This document shows, piece by piece, positions 41,401-48,728 of a stretch of 64,000 nt of DNA. The stretch is from NCBI RefSeq assembly GCF_023715885.1, contig NZ_JAMBOY010000001.1, positions 372,001 through 436,000 of the forward strand. The letters run 5' to 3'. This DNA comes from Microbacterium hydrocarbonoxydans (GTDB lineage: Bacteria > Actinomycetota > Actinomycetes > Actinomycetales > Microbacteriaceae). The notes under the pieces are model-generated. The model was given only the letters and a program-made list of their open reading frames with translations, searched no databases and was not told the origin of the DNA. The position numbers and the translations under genes are program-made. Each line of letters begins with the position of its first letter. The stretch's first letter is position 1.

Positions 41401-41534
41401 CGCTGCAACGGCTCGGGTATGACGCGAACGGTGTGCGAGCCGACGATGGCCACGGCGGCGGTCGCTCGCTCGAGAAGCCCTTCGCGGGCCTCCTCTCCGG
41501 TCCACGGGCTTGCGGAGATCAGGGACGGTTTCAT
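38418..41534 (-). CDS. GH38-family alpha-mannosidase
   Basis: 1038 residues, the usual size of bacterial GH38 enzymes. The active-site region HHSHFDFGYTD (135-145) supplies the zinc ligands (H138, D140), and MQTDVPG (252-258) carries the likely nucleophile Asp255. A further conserved region is NEHTWGASNSWTHG, with the third zinc-binding segment. The C-terminal half is beta-rich. GH38 enzymes are zinc-dependent retaining alpha-mannosidases that remove alpha-1,2/1,3/1,6 side chains. There is no signal peptide, so it is cytoplasmic. It lies 68 nt after the ROK gene, as the probable last gene of the LacI-linked operon. Confidence 0.9.
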   Translation of the reverse strand: MKPSLISASPWTGEEAREGLLERATAAVAIVGSHTVRVIPEPLQRQAGGQSARSVRVVIEGDRAADADALDVQIVDAEGRPLGLERATAPVGSVRVLVPASADPVDVVVRVPDLGEESIPVRLDGVRPWSVHVVHHSHFDFGYTDPQAAVIANQRSYLDSAVELIGRTADWPEESRFRWNAEALWSFDDWERHRTPTEIDELVRLVKEGSIGLSAMPYNLHTDTCSTDELHELLASARRIRDQYGISFRSAMQTDVPGQVAGLPDALADLGVRYLAVAHNWAGRSEPHRNGGLDNPRMFRWKSPAGKSVLVWMTDSPHGLAYIEGPMVGFTESFETLETVFSAYLTALSTKGYPFPPGVFGAHGEEDPGRQLYPWDVLHVRTQGFMGDNGPARLHLSEQVRQWNETWEYPRLRVSRNEDFFEDAEARYGDELVTFEGDWGDWWVEGVGSGAVPLALAREAQVGAPVARSISQLSRWSGGDPVASEGADARAAYEAISMFNEHTWGASNSWTHGDEGYDSGERQWQWKVGHAIAAHQRTVDATELALHHLGQAVAPAADALASYVVVNVAGHARTTTARVLVKESQVGLDEHFSVVDARSGDVVPHTLEDQGNSLHRESGRWITFPVADAPGVGWVRFDLVAADDPAAAATEHPLQTGRREDILVLENEHIRVEVDDRRSVIRSLVEKSTGREWVNGDSFTGFNGYVYDTYGSSGAGVNHLANKLSVSPRLELLASRTVGRSAVVVERVDDAVEQRLVYEFPADGVDAVRVTLRLRHGDPTLLIENRVSKPVTRVKESGYFVFPFAAVDPTVRLEVSGGVTGDGITHIPGAPQHMRAIRNWVTVADGADAIAWATKDAPLVQTGSIALPYSPFPASTSPDEPSTVISWFHNNVWDTNFPIEQGFTATFSYAIGVRAAESQSVEALAVSTASAVAKPLLAIAAAGRGAAEPAASFLRLDDDRVAVIGVGAAEEPGWSRVRLQSFADEPTRVRITLAGTDATRRTTLLGDPAGDLTVDGGAVTLELAPFETTAVEMRTQGR

Positions 41535-41602
41535 GATCGGTTGCTCCAGGGTCGGGGTGCGGGGATCAGTCGATGGCGGGAAGGTCAGGGGAAGCGGGAC
41601 GT

Positions 41603-42580
41603 TCAGGAGGATGCGGGAAGGTCGCGAGCACGGAGCCAGTGGGCGGCGCCGAGAAGCGGGGCGGCATCGAGGAGCCGCGACGGGACGACCTCGAGCCGGT
41701 CGGGGGCGCCACCCTGCGTGAGCCCGTCGTGGAGGGCGCCGACCAGCACCGGCCAGGAGCGCACCATCGACCCGCCGACGGTCAGCCGGTCGGCGCCGAA
41801 CGACGCCAGCCAGGGCGCGAGCGCGAGCCCGAGTGCGTGCATCGCGCGGTCGAGCACTGCCGCGGCATCCTCCTGACCCTTCGCCGCCTCGGACGCGATC
41901 TCCTTCACGGTGCAGACTCGACCGGTGCGACGAGTGTTCTCCGCGACGATGGCTCTTGTCGAGATCGTGTCCTCGAGGGGCCGGCCGTCGAACTCGAGGG
42001 GATACACCCAGCCGTCGGGCGGCACTCCTTCGCCGGCGGTGACGATCCGCCCGCGGTCGAGAAAGGCCGATCCGACGCCGGTTCCGAGCGTGACGCAGAC
42101 CTGGCGGTCAGCCCGGGTGTCGGCGCCGAACGCCCACTCCCCCAGTGCGTAGGCGGCGGCGTCGTTCACGAAGGAGATGCGCTCGGGCGCGAGGCCGAGA
42201 CGTGCAGCCATACCCTCGCGCACGTCGACGCCGCGGAGGGCGTCGAACTTGGCGACGTCGCCGAAGATGCCGACGCCCCGCTCGTAGTCGAACGGCCCCG
42301 GCATCGCGACGACCCAGCGGACGGAAGAGGTTCCGCCCAGTCGCCGCGCCGGTGCGACGAACGTGTCGAGGAGCTCGTCCGCCGGCAGCGCCGGATCGAG
42401 CGCTCGCGTCGCCGACTCCACGACCCGCGCCGACGATGCGGTGACCTCGACAGTCGCCGCCGTCGCATGACTCCCGCCGACCTCGATCACACCGTACGGC
42501 GACACCTCCGGCATCCCGGCTGCGTCTCGTGCGTCGTCGCTCATCACACGTACTCTCGCATCCTGCGTCGCGGCGGGCAT
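41603..42580 (-). CDS. ROK-family sugar kinase or regulator-like protein
   Basis: 325 residues from ATG 42580, 3 nt after the permease stop; ATG 42544 is an alternative. It has a phosphate-binding start GVIEVGGSHATAAT (30-43), VVAMPGPFDYERGVG, ISFVNDAAAYALGEW (sugar binding, catalytic Asp) and VCVTLGTGVGSAFL (ATP binding). The cysteine zinc motif of many ROK proteins is not seen. It has no HTH domain, so it is a kinase rather than an XylR-type regulator. In this locus it would phosphorylate released mannose, feeding the isomerase at 46863. Confidence 0.85.
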   Translation of the reverse strand: MPAATQDARVRVMSDDARDAAGMPEVSPYGVIEVGGSHATAATVEVTASSARVVESATRALDPALPADELLDTFVAPARRLGGTSSVRWVVAMPGPFDYERGVGIFGDVAKFDALRGVDVREGMAARLGLAPERISFVNDAAAYALGEWAFGADTRADRQVCVTLGTGVGSAFLDRGRIVTAGEGVPPDGWVYPLEFDGRPLEDTISTRAIVAENTRRTGRVCTVKEIASEAAKGQEDAAAVLDRAMHALGLALAPWLASFGADRLTVGGSMVRSWPVLVGALHDGLTQGGAPDRLEVVPSRLLDAAPLLGAAHWLRARDLPASS

Positions 42581-42583
42581 CGT

Positions 42584-43405
42584 TCAGTACTGCCCCAGAG
42601 CGAGACCGCGCTGAAACGTGCGCTGCGTGAACATGAACAGCAGGGCGGTCGGGATGGAGACCAGCAGCGCCGCCGTCAGCAGCACCGTGAAGGCCGAACC
42701 GCCGCCCTGCACCGACTGCAGCGCCTGCAGCAGGGGCATGACAGGACGGGTCTCCGAACTCTGCGTGAGGATGAGCGCGAGCAGGAAGTCGTTCCACACC
42801 CAGGTCGCCTGCAGGATGAAGACGACCACCAGTGCGCTGCGCGACATCGGCAGGTAGATCTGGGTGAAGATGCGCCAGGGCTTCGCTCCGTCCACCACGG
42901 CCGCCTCGAAGACGGACTCGGCGATGCCTGCGAAGAAGTTGCGCATGACGAACGCCGAGAACGGCAGACAGACGACCGAGTAGATGAGGATCATGCCCAC
43001 GGCGGTGTCGAAGAGCCCGACCTGCGAGTAGGCGGCGAACAGCGGGATCACCATGAGCTGCAACGGGAAGACCGTGCCGCAGAAGATGACGAAGAACCAG
43101 AAGAACCCGTGCTTGAGCTTCAGCGCGATCACGGCGTAGCCGACCGCGGCTCCGAGCACCACCGCGATGAACGGCGCGATGATGGCGTAGACGAGGGTGA
43201 TGAACAGACCGGACGGCACATCGGTCGTCGTGAAGACATCGACGATGTTCGTCCACAGGCTCCCGAGGTTGCCCGGTTCCCACAGTCGCGACCCGGAGTA
43301 CTCGGAGGTCACTTTGCCCGCATTCGCGAGGAGCAGGTAGATCGGGAGGAGCCAGACAATGCCCATCGCGATGAGGATGCCGTAGCGGAGGATCTTCGAG
43401 ATCAT
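42584..43405 (-). CDS. Sugar ABC transporter permease (MalG-like), mannan importer 2
   Basis: 273 residues from ATG 43405, coupled by ATGA to the previous permease. It has six helices, the EAA loop FEAAVVDGAKPWRIFTQIYLPMSRSAL and an FTQRTFQRGLALGQY end. It is of the same family as the permease at 33684 but clearly diverged, so the locus has two separate importers. The longer open frame upstream lies within the partner permease gene and is rejected. Confidence 0.92.
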   Translation of the reverse strand: MISKILRYGILIAMGIVWLLPIYLLLANAGKVTSEYSGSRLWEPGNLGSLWTNIVDVFTTTDVPSGLFITLVYAIIAPFIAVVLGAAVGYAVIALKLKHGFFWFFVIFCGTVFPLQLMVIPLFAAYSQVGLFDTAVGMILIYSVVCLPFSAFVMRNFFAGIAESVFEAAVVDGAKPWRIFTQIYLPMSRSALVVVFILQATWVWNDFLLALILTQSSETRPVMPLLQALQSVQGGGSAFTVLLTAALLVSIPTALLFMFTQRTFQRGLALGQY

Positions 43406-44307
43406 GCGCGCTGCGCTCCCTTCGGTGCGCCGTCGCCGAGCGAGAGCTGACGGCGCAGGTAGATGACGGACGCCGCGACGGTGACGACCGTGAGGAAGAT
43501 GGCGACGGCCGAGCCCATGCCGTACTCGTTGTTGAGGAACGTCTCGCGATACATCGTCACGCCGAGCGTCTCCGACACGCGGTTCGGCCCGCCCTGGGTC
43601 ATCGACTGCACGATGTCGAACGTCTTGAGGCTGTTCACGATCGAGAGGCCGACGACGATCGTCGTGGTCGGTCGCAGCAGGGGCCAGACCATCGAGCCGA
43701 AGAGTCGGAACCCTCCTGCGCCGTCGAGCTTCGCGGCCTCCAGAGGCTCCTTGGGGATCGACTGCAGTCCGACCGTGAAGAGCAGCGCGTTCACGCCCAC
43801 GCCCTGCCACGATGCCGCGAGGATCATCACGACCGTGTTCAGCGGCGCATCCTGCAACCATCGCAGCTCCGAGCCCGGCAGATTCAGGAATGCGAGGGCC
43901 TGCGACAGCGCCCCGCCGTTCTGCAGGACGAACGAGAAGATCACACCGACCGCGACGCCCGACAGGGCGTAGGGGATGAGGAACGGCACCCGCAGCCACG
44001 CGGCGCCCGGCAGCCCGTAGGCGAGATACGCCACGAGGAGTCCGAGTCCGACGGGCACGAGCAGGGTGCCGCCCACCCAGGCCAGCGTGTTGAGGATGGA
44101 GGTGAGCATCGCCGGATCGCGGAACATCTCCACGTAGTTCTCGACGCCGATCCACTCAGGGTCGCCGAGACCGTCGTACTCGGTGAAGCTCAGGTAGACG
44201 GTGTACAGCACCGGGACGTACAGCGCGAGGATGACCACCGCAACGCCCGGGCCCATGAAGGCCCAGGCGTCGCGCTGTCGCGCGGTGTGAGCCGGCATCC
44301 GACTCAA
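43402..44307 (-). CDS. Sugar ABC transporter permease (MalF-like), mannan importer 2
   Basis: 301 residues with six helices (FMGPGVAVVILALYVPVLYTVYLSF, and so on) and the EAA loop LEAAKLDGAGGFRLFGSMVWPLLRPTT. Both ends are ATGA-coupled, to the binding protein upstream and the MalG-like permease downstream. As with importer 1, no ATPase gene is present in the window. Confidence 0.92.
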   Translation of the reverse strand: MSRMPAHTARQRDAWAFMGPGVAVVILALYVPVLYTVYLSFTEYDGLGDPEWIGVENYVEMFRDPAMLTSILNTLAWVGGTLLVPVGLGLLVAYLAYGLPGAAWLRVPFLIPYALSGVAVGVIFSFVLQNGGALSQALAFLNLPGSELRWLQDAPLNTVVMILAASWQGVGVNALLFTVGLQSIPKEPLEAAKLDGAGGFRLFGSMVWPLLRPTTTIVVGLSIVNSLKTFDIVQSMTQGGPNRVSETLGVTMYRETFLNNEYGMGSAVAIFLTVVTVAASVIYLRRQLSLGDGAPKGAQRA

Positions 44308-45548
44308 TGCTCGCTCCAGTACTCGTCCGCCGTGGCCTGGATCCCCTCCAGGAAGGGCATCGGGTCACCGGGGTTCGTCATGAATCCCGTGAACTGGTCG
44401 AGCGACGAGGTGAGGATCGGCGCAGGAGCCGCCTCGTAGTAGCGCAGGTAGAACGTGTACTTCGGATCGGTGTACTCCTCGCCGATCTTCTGGAACTCCT
44501 CGGTGGATGCCGTGGCGTTCGGGTTGAAGGGCAGGTTGCCCTGCTGCTCCGACCACGCGGTCTGCGCGTCGGTGCCCATCCACCATTCCGAGTACTCGAG
44601 TCCGAGCTCGCGCTGCGCCGACTTCTCGGGCACACAGGCGGGGGCTGTCTCGATCGCCACCGGGGTGACCTCCTGCTCGGGGTTCACATTGGGGATCGGG
44701 AACACCCCCCAGTCGGTGCCGCTCTCCAGCCCCACGGTGTCGAGCGTGCTCGCGTACCAGGTGCCGAAGGGGATCATCGCCACCTCCTGGTCTTTGATCT
44801 GCGTCTCGCCGGGAGTCTTCGAGCCCGGGTCGGAGAAGTAGCCCTTCTCCTTCATGTCGAGCCAGACGTTCATGATGTCGACGACTTCGGGGTCGGTGAA
44901 CTTCGCATCGCCCGACATCAGGTCGTTGTAGAGCTCGACGTCGGTGCCGGCGGTGAGGATCTGGAACCACACGAACGCCCAGGGGTTGCCGCCCGAGTTC
45001 CAGAACGGCGCGACGCCGGCGTCGACGAGCGTGTCGGCGACCGTCATCATCTCGTCCCACGTCGTCGGGACCTCGAGCCCGAGCTCGGAGAACGTGCGCT
45101 TGTCGTAGTACATGACCCAGTCGTCGACGCTGATCGGAGTGCAGTACTGCTTGCCGTCGATCGTGTAGAGGTCCTTCACCGACTCGCTGATGTTGCCGTC
45201 TGCGACGGCCTTCTCCCAGATGTCGGTGGTCTCGGCGACGAGTCCCTCCGAGACGAGATCCTCGAGCGACGAACCGGTGTGCCAGGTGAAGAGTCCCGGC
45301 GCCTTGTTCGATCGGAAGGACTGCTTGATGAACGCCTGGAACGCGTTCTGGTCGGCGTAGTACGCGGGGTCGAGCGACACGTCGATGTCGTCCTTCGACA
45401 CGGCGGAGAACTTCTCGAAGTCCCAGCTCTTGTCGGTGACGAACTGCAGATCGGTCGATGATCCGGCGGTCGAGCCGGCGCACCCGGCGACCGATGCCAC
45501 GGTCACGAGCGCCGCCGCGGCGACGACGATTCTTCGCGGGAACTTCAC
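44304..45548 (-). CDS. Sugar ABC transporter substrate-binding lipoprotein, mannan importer 2
   Basis: 414 residues. The lipobox VAGC places the lipidated Cys at 23. The SBP_bac_1 body includes FTWHTGSSLEDLVSEGLVAE, CTPISVDDWVMYYDKRTFSELGLEVPTTWDEMMTVADTLVDAGV and IPFGTWYAS. Its promoter region holds one of three copies of the LacI operator (45597-45610). The first gene of an operon with two permeases, ROK and GH38. Confidence 0.92.
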   Translation of the reverse strand: MKFPRRIVVAAAALVTVASVAGCAGSTAGSSTDLQFVTDKSWDFEKFSAVSKDDIDVSLDPAYYADQNAFQAFIKQSFRSNKAPGLFTWHTGSSLEDLVSEGLVAETTDIWEKAVADGNISESVKDLYTIDGKQYCTPISVDDWVMYYDKRTFSELGLEVPTTWDEMMTVADTLVDAGVAPFWNSGGNPWAFVWFQILTAGTDVELYNDLMSGDAKFTDPEVVDIMNVWLDMKEKGYFSDPGSKTPGETQIKDQEVAMIPFGTWYASTLDTVGLESGTDWGVFPIPNVNPEQEVTPVAIETAPACVPEKSAQRELGLEYSEWWMGTDAQTAWSEQQGNLPFNPNATASTEEFQKIGEEYTDPKYTFYLRYYEAAPAPILTSSLDQFTGFMTNPGDPMPFLEGIQATADEYWSEH

Positions 45549-45596
45549 ACGGAACTCCTTCGTTCGGGTCGAGGATCGATGTCGCGATCATCGGAT

Positions 45597-45610
45597 TGAT
45601 ATCGTTATCA
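45597..45610. promoter_or_regulatory. LacI operator, copy 1 (importer 2 operon)
   Basis: TGATATCGTTATCA, the reverse complement of TGATAACGATATCA found at 46795 and 48695. It is about 49 bp before the binding-protein start. Confidence 0.82.
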
Positions 45611-45730
45611 GAATCGGACTGTAACACGGTCGAGAAGACGACGGCAAGCGATCCATCGCAAGTGATGGGGCCCACCCCGCAGTCGGATGCCGGTCGCTCG
45701 GCGATACCCGGACCGACGCGGATGTATCGA

Positions 45731-45736
45731 TACCAT
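45731..45736 (+). promoter_or_regulatory. -10 element of a leaderless LacI transcript
   Basis: TACCAT, 6 nt before ATG 45743. Confidence 0.5.
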
Positions 45737-45742
45737 GACGGC

Positions 45743-46756
45743 ATGACCGGTCGTCTTGCGAAGAATCGCGGCTCCGCCGCGCCCACCGTCCAGGACGTTG
45801 CCGCAGCCGCCGGGGTCTCTCCGATGACGGTGTCTCGGGTGCTCAGCGGCGGACCGAATGTGCGGCCCGAAAAGGTGCAGGCGGTCCTCGAAGCGGCCGC
45901 CGCCCTCGGGTACCGCCGTAACGAGAACGCCCGGAGCCTCCGCCCTGGGCAGCGCACCGGTCTGATCGGTGTGATCATCACCAATGTCGCGAACCCGTAC
46001 TACGCGCAGGTGCAGCTCGGCGTCGAGGAGATCGTGACGACAGACGGCATGCTCCTGCTCGTCGGCAACAGTGGTGAGGACATCGAGCGCGAACGGGCCC
46101 TGGTGAACGACTTCATCGGGCGCAAGGTCGACGGGCTCATCGTGGTCCCGGCCGGCGGCGACGTCACCCACCTGCGCACGGCGGTCGCCGCCGGCATCCC
46201 CCTCGCCCTCGCCTCCCGCCAGGTCGACGGCGTGACTGCCGACGTCGTTCTGGTCGACGACGAGAACGGAGCGCGAGACGGCACTGCGTCTCTGCTCGCC
46301 CAGGGGCACCGTCGGATCGCCTTCCTCGGGAACCGCGCCTCGGTCTTCACCAGCCGGCGACGGCGCCTCGGCTTCGAACGGGCGCACCGCGAGGCAGGCG
46401 TCGCGATCGACCCCGATCTGATGCGGGCCGGTCAGAACGACGACGCCGCCGCGCACGACGTCATGGTCGAGCTGCTGACGAGTGAGAATCCGCCGACGGC
46501 CGTCTTCAGCGCGAACAACCGCAACACCATCGGTGCACTGCGCGCTCTCGCCGAGCATCCCGAGCTCGCCGCGGAAATGCGCATCGTCGCCTTCGACGAC
46601 TTCGAGCTTTCGGGCCTCGTGCCCTTCGACCTCTCGGTCATCGAGCATGATCCGCGCGAGCTCGGTCGCGCGGCGGCTCGCATGATCATGCAGCGACTCG
46701 GGGCATCAGCGGGCGAGCCGCAGCTGGTGGAACTGCCCACTCGCTTCCGCGAGTGA
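45743..46756 (+). CDS. LacI-family regulator of mannan use
   Basis: 337 residues from ATG 45743. HTH and hinge: PTVQDVAAAAGVSPMTVSRVLSGGPNVRPEKVQAVLEAAAALGYRRN (about 14-60). The sensor domain is LIGVIITNVANPYYAQVQLGVEEIV, KVDGLIVVPAGGD, FLGNRASVFTSRRRRLGFERAH and ELSGLVPFDLSVIEHDP. A 14-bp operator occurs at the three surrounding promoters (binding protein, isomerase-like, secreted GH76), so it probably represses all three in the absence of mannan breakdown products. Upstream plus-strand frame extension lies before the promoter and is rejected. Confidence 0.9.
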   Translation: MTGRLAKNRGSAAPTVQDVAAAAGVSPMTVSRVLSGGPNVRPEKVQAVLEAAAALGYRRNENARSLRPGQRTGLIGVIITNVANPYYAQVQLGVEEIVTTDGMLLLVGNSGEDIERERALVNDFIGRKVDGLIVVPAGGDVTHLRTAVAAGIPLALASRQVDGVTADVVLVDDENGARDGTASLLAQGHRRIAFLGNRASVFTSRRRRLGFERAHREAGVAIDPDLMRAGQNDDAAAHDVMVELLTSENPPTAVFSANNRNTIGALRALAEHPELAAEMRIVAFDDFELSGLVPFDLSVIEHDPRELGRAAARMIMQRLGASAGEPQLVELPTRFRE

Positions 46757-46794
46757 TGTCCGCATGCTGCTTATCCCGTGGTCGTGGTATACGT

Positions 46795-46808
46795 TGATAA
46801 CGATATCA
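46795..46808. promoter_or_regulatory. LacI operator, copy 2 (isomerase-like gene)
   Basis: TGATAACGATATCA, 54 bp before ATG 46863. Confidence 0.82.
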
Positions 46809-46862
46809 GCGTGGATCGCCTCTGCGGCGGCCCCGTGGCATCCGGAACGAAAGGCTGCAGCG

Positions 46863-48638
46863 ATGCCCCACTCCTTTGCGCGCGCCGGTGAGCGTACGTC
46901 CTCCTACGACCGCCATCCCGTGATCGCGCTGCCGCCGGGCGAGACCATCCGCCGTGGCGTCGACGTCTGGCACGCACTCCGCGACGCCGCCGCATCGGCA
47001 GGGGATCGGGCTCTCATCGCGATCGACGCCTACCCTGGCACCGACCTCGCCGCGCTCGCCGACGAGATCCGCGCGGGGCTGCCGGGATTCGAGATCGTCG
47101 ACGTGGAGTCGGCGGCCCTGTCGGCATCCGAACTGGCGGCTCGGTTCGCGCGCACGCTCACCGACGATCGGGTCTTCGGCATCATGTCGCACGCGACGAT
47201 CGACGCCTTCTACGACGCGGCGAAGCGCGACGAACTGCGCGAGCGCGTCGAGAGCCGCGCCGCACCGACCGTGCTGATCGGCTGGGGCTCAGCCACCCTC
47301 ACTCGACCGGATGTGACGGCGCTCGTCGAGATGGCGCGCTGGGAGATCCAGCTGCGCTACCGCCGCGGCATGCCGAACTGGCACGCCGAGAACGCCGAGG
47401 AGGATTCGCTGCGCAAGATCAAGCGCGGCTTCTTCCTCGAGTGGCGCGCTGCCGACCGGCACAAGCGACCTCTGTTCGGCACCGCCGACTTCGTGCTCGA
47501 CGCGAACCGGGTCGGCGCCACCTCCCTCATCACCGGTGACGCCTTCCGTGGAGCGCTGGCCGCGGCATCCCACCGACCGTTCCGCGTCGTGCCGTACTTC
47601 GATCCCGGCGTCTGGGGCGGGCAATGGATGAAGCAGGTGTGCGGCCTCGACGCGTCGGAGGCCAACTACGCCTGGTCATTCGACGGCGTGCCCGAGGAGA
47701 ACAGCCTGCTACTGAGCGATGGCGAGGGCGTCTTCCAGATCCCGTCGATCGACCTGGTGTTCTCGCACCCGCGGGATCTCCTCGGCGAGCGGACCTTCGC
47801 GCGGTTCGGTGCCGAGTTCCCCATCCGCTTCGACCTGCTCGACACCATGGGCGGCGGCAACCTCTCGCTGCAAGTGCATCCGCTCACCGAGTACATCCGC
47901 GACCGCTTCGGTATGGCGTACACGCAGGACGAGAGCTACTACCTGTTGGATGCCGACGACGATGCCGTCGTGTACCTCGGGCTCAAGACCGGGGTGGACC
48001 GGGAGAGGCTCACCGCCGATCTCACCCGCGCGCAAGCAGGGGAGATCTCGTTCCCCGCAGAGGAGTACGTGAACACCTACCCCGCGAAGCGGCACGATCA
48101 CTTCTCGATCCCCGCCGGGACCGTGCATTGCTCCGGAGCGAACTCGATGGTGCTCGAGATCTCGGCGACGCCGTACATCTTCACCTTCAAGATGTGGGAC
48201 TGGGACCGAGTCGGCCTCGACGGGGTGCCGCGGCCGATCCATCTCGAGCACGCGCTCGCGAACATCCAGTGGGAGCGCGACACCGCCTGGACCGATGAGA
48301 ACCTCATCAATCAAGTGGAGTCGATCGCCGCGGGCGACGGCTGGCGGGAGGAGCGGACCGGCCTGCACGACCTCGAGTTCATCGAGGTGCGCCGGCACTG
48401 GTTCACGGGCGTCGCGCCTCATCACACAGGTGGGACGGTGAATGTGCTGAACCTCGTCGAGGGGGCGGAGGCGATCATCGAATCGCCCACCGGCGCGTTC
48501 GAGCCCTTCGTCGTGCACTACGCCGAGACCTTCATCGTTCCAGCGGCCGTCGGCGCGTACACGATCCGGCCGCATGGCGCCGGCGTCGGTGCGGAATGCG
48601 CGACGGTGAAGGCCTCGGTGCGCGGAACCGCCGTGTGA
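46863..48638 (+). CDS. Class I mannose-6-phosphate-isomerase-like protein with N-terminal kinase-like domain
   Basis: 591 residues from ATG 46863; frames starting upstream cover the operator and are rejected. The C-terminal half is cupin-type: GGGNLSLQVHP (331-340), with the zinc-ligand Gln and His, and HFSIPAGTVHCSG (413-425) with His422, as in type I phosphomannose isomerases. The N-terminal about 230 residues (GVDVWHALRDAAASAGDRALIAIDAYPG, RGMPNWHAENAEEDSLRKIKRGFFLEWRAADRHK) resemble a nucleoside- or sugar-kinase-like fold, but I do not see a clear P-loop. It converts mannose 6-phosphate to fructose 6-phosphate, or a related step, and is LacI-controlled. Confidence 0.82.
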   Translation: MPHSFARAGERTSSYDRHPVIALPPGETIRRGVDVWHALRDAAASAGDRALIAIDAYPGTDLAALADEIRAGLPGFEIVDVESAALSASELAARFARTLTDDRVFGIMSHATIDAFYDAAKRDELRERVESRAAPTVLIGWGSATLTRPDVTALVEMARWEIQLRYRRGMPNWHAENAEEDSLRKIKRGFFLEWRAADRHKRPLFGTADFVLDANRVGATSLITGDAFRGALAAASHRPFRVVPYFDPGVWGGQWMKQVCGLDASEANYAWSFDGVPEENSLLLSDGEGVFQIPSIDLVFSHPRDLLGERTFARFGAEFPIRFDLLDTMGGGNLSLQVHPLTEYIRDRFGMAYTQDESYYLLDADDDAVVYLGLKTGVDRERLTADLTRAQAGEISFPAEEYVNTYPAKRHDHFSIPAGTVHCSGANSMVLEISATPYIFTFKMWDWDRVGLDGVPRPIHLEHALANIQWERDTAWTDENLINQVESIAAGDGWREERTGLHDLEFIEVRRHWFTGVAPHHTGGTVNVLNLVEGAEAIIESPTGAFEPFVVHYAETFIVPAAVGAYTIRPHGAGVGAECATVKASVRGTAV

Positions 48639-48694
48639 CCGGAGCACCGGGGAGGGGTTGACGCTTCCGCCGTCGTCGGTCAGGCTTGTCGAGT

Positions 48695-48708
48695 TGATAA
48701 CGATATCA
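48695..48708. promoter_or_regulatory. LacI operator, copy 3 (secreted GH76)
   Basis: TGATAACGATATCA with a T before and an A after (TTGATAACGATATCAA), 20 bp before ATG 48729. Confidence 0.82.
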
Positions 48709-48728
48709 ATCTGAAGACAGGATGAACG

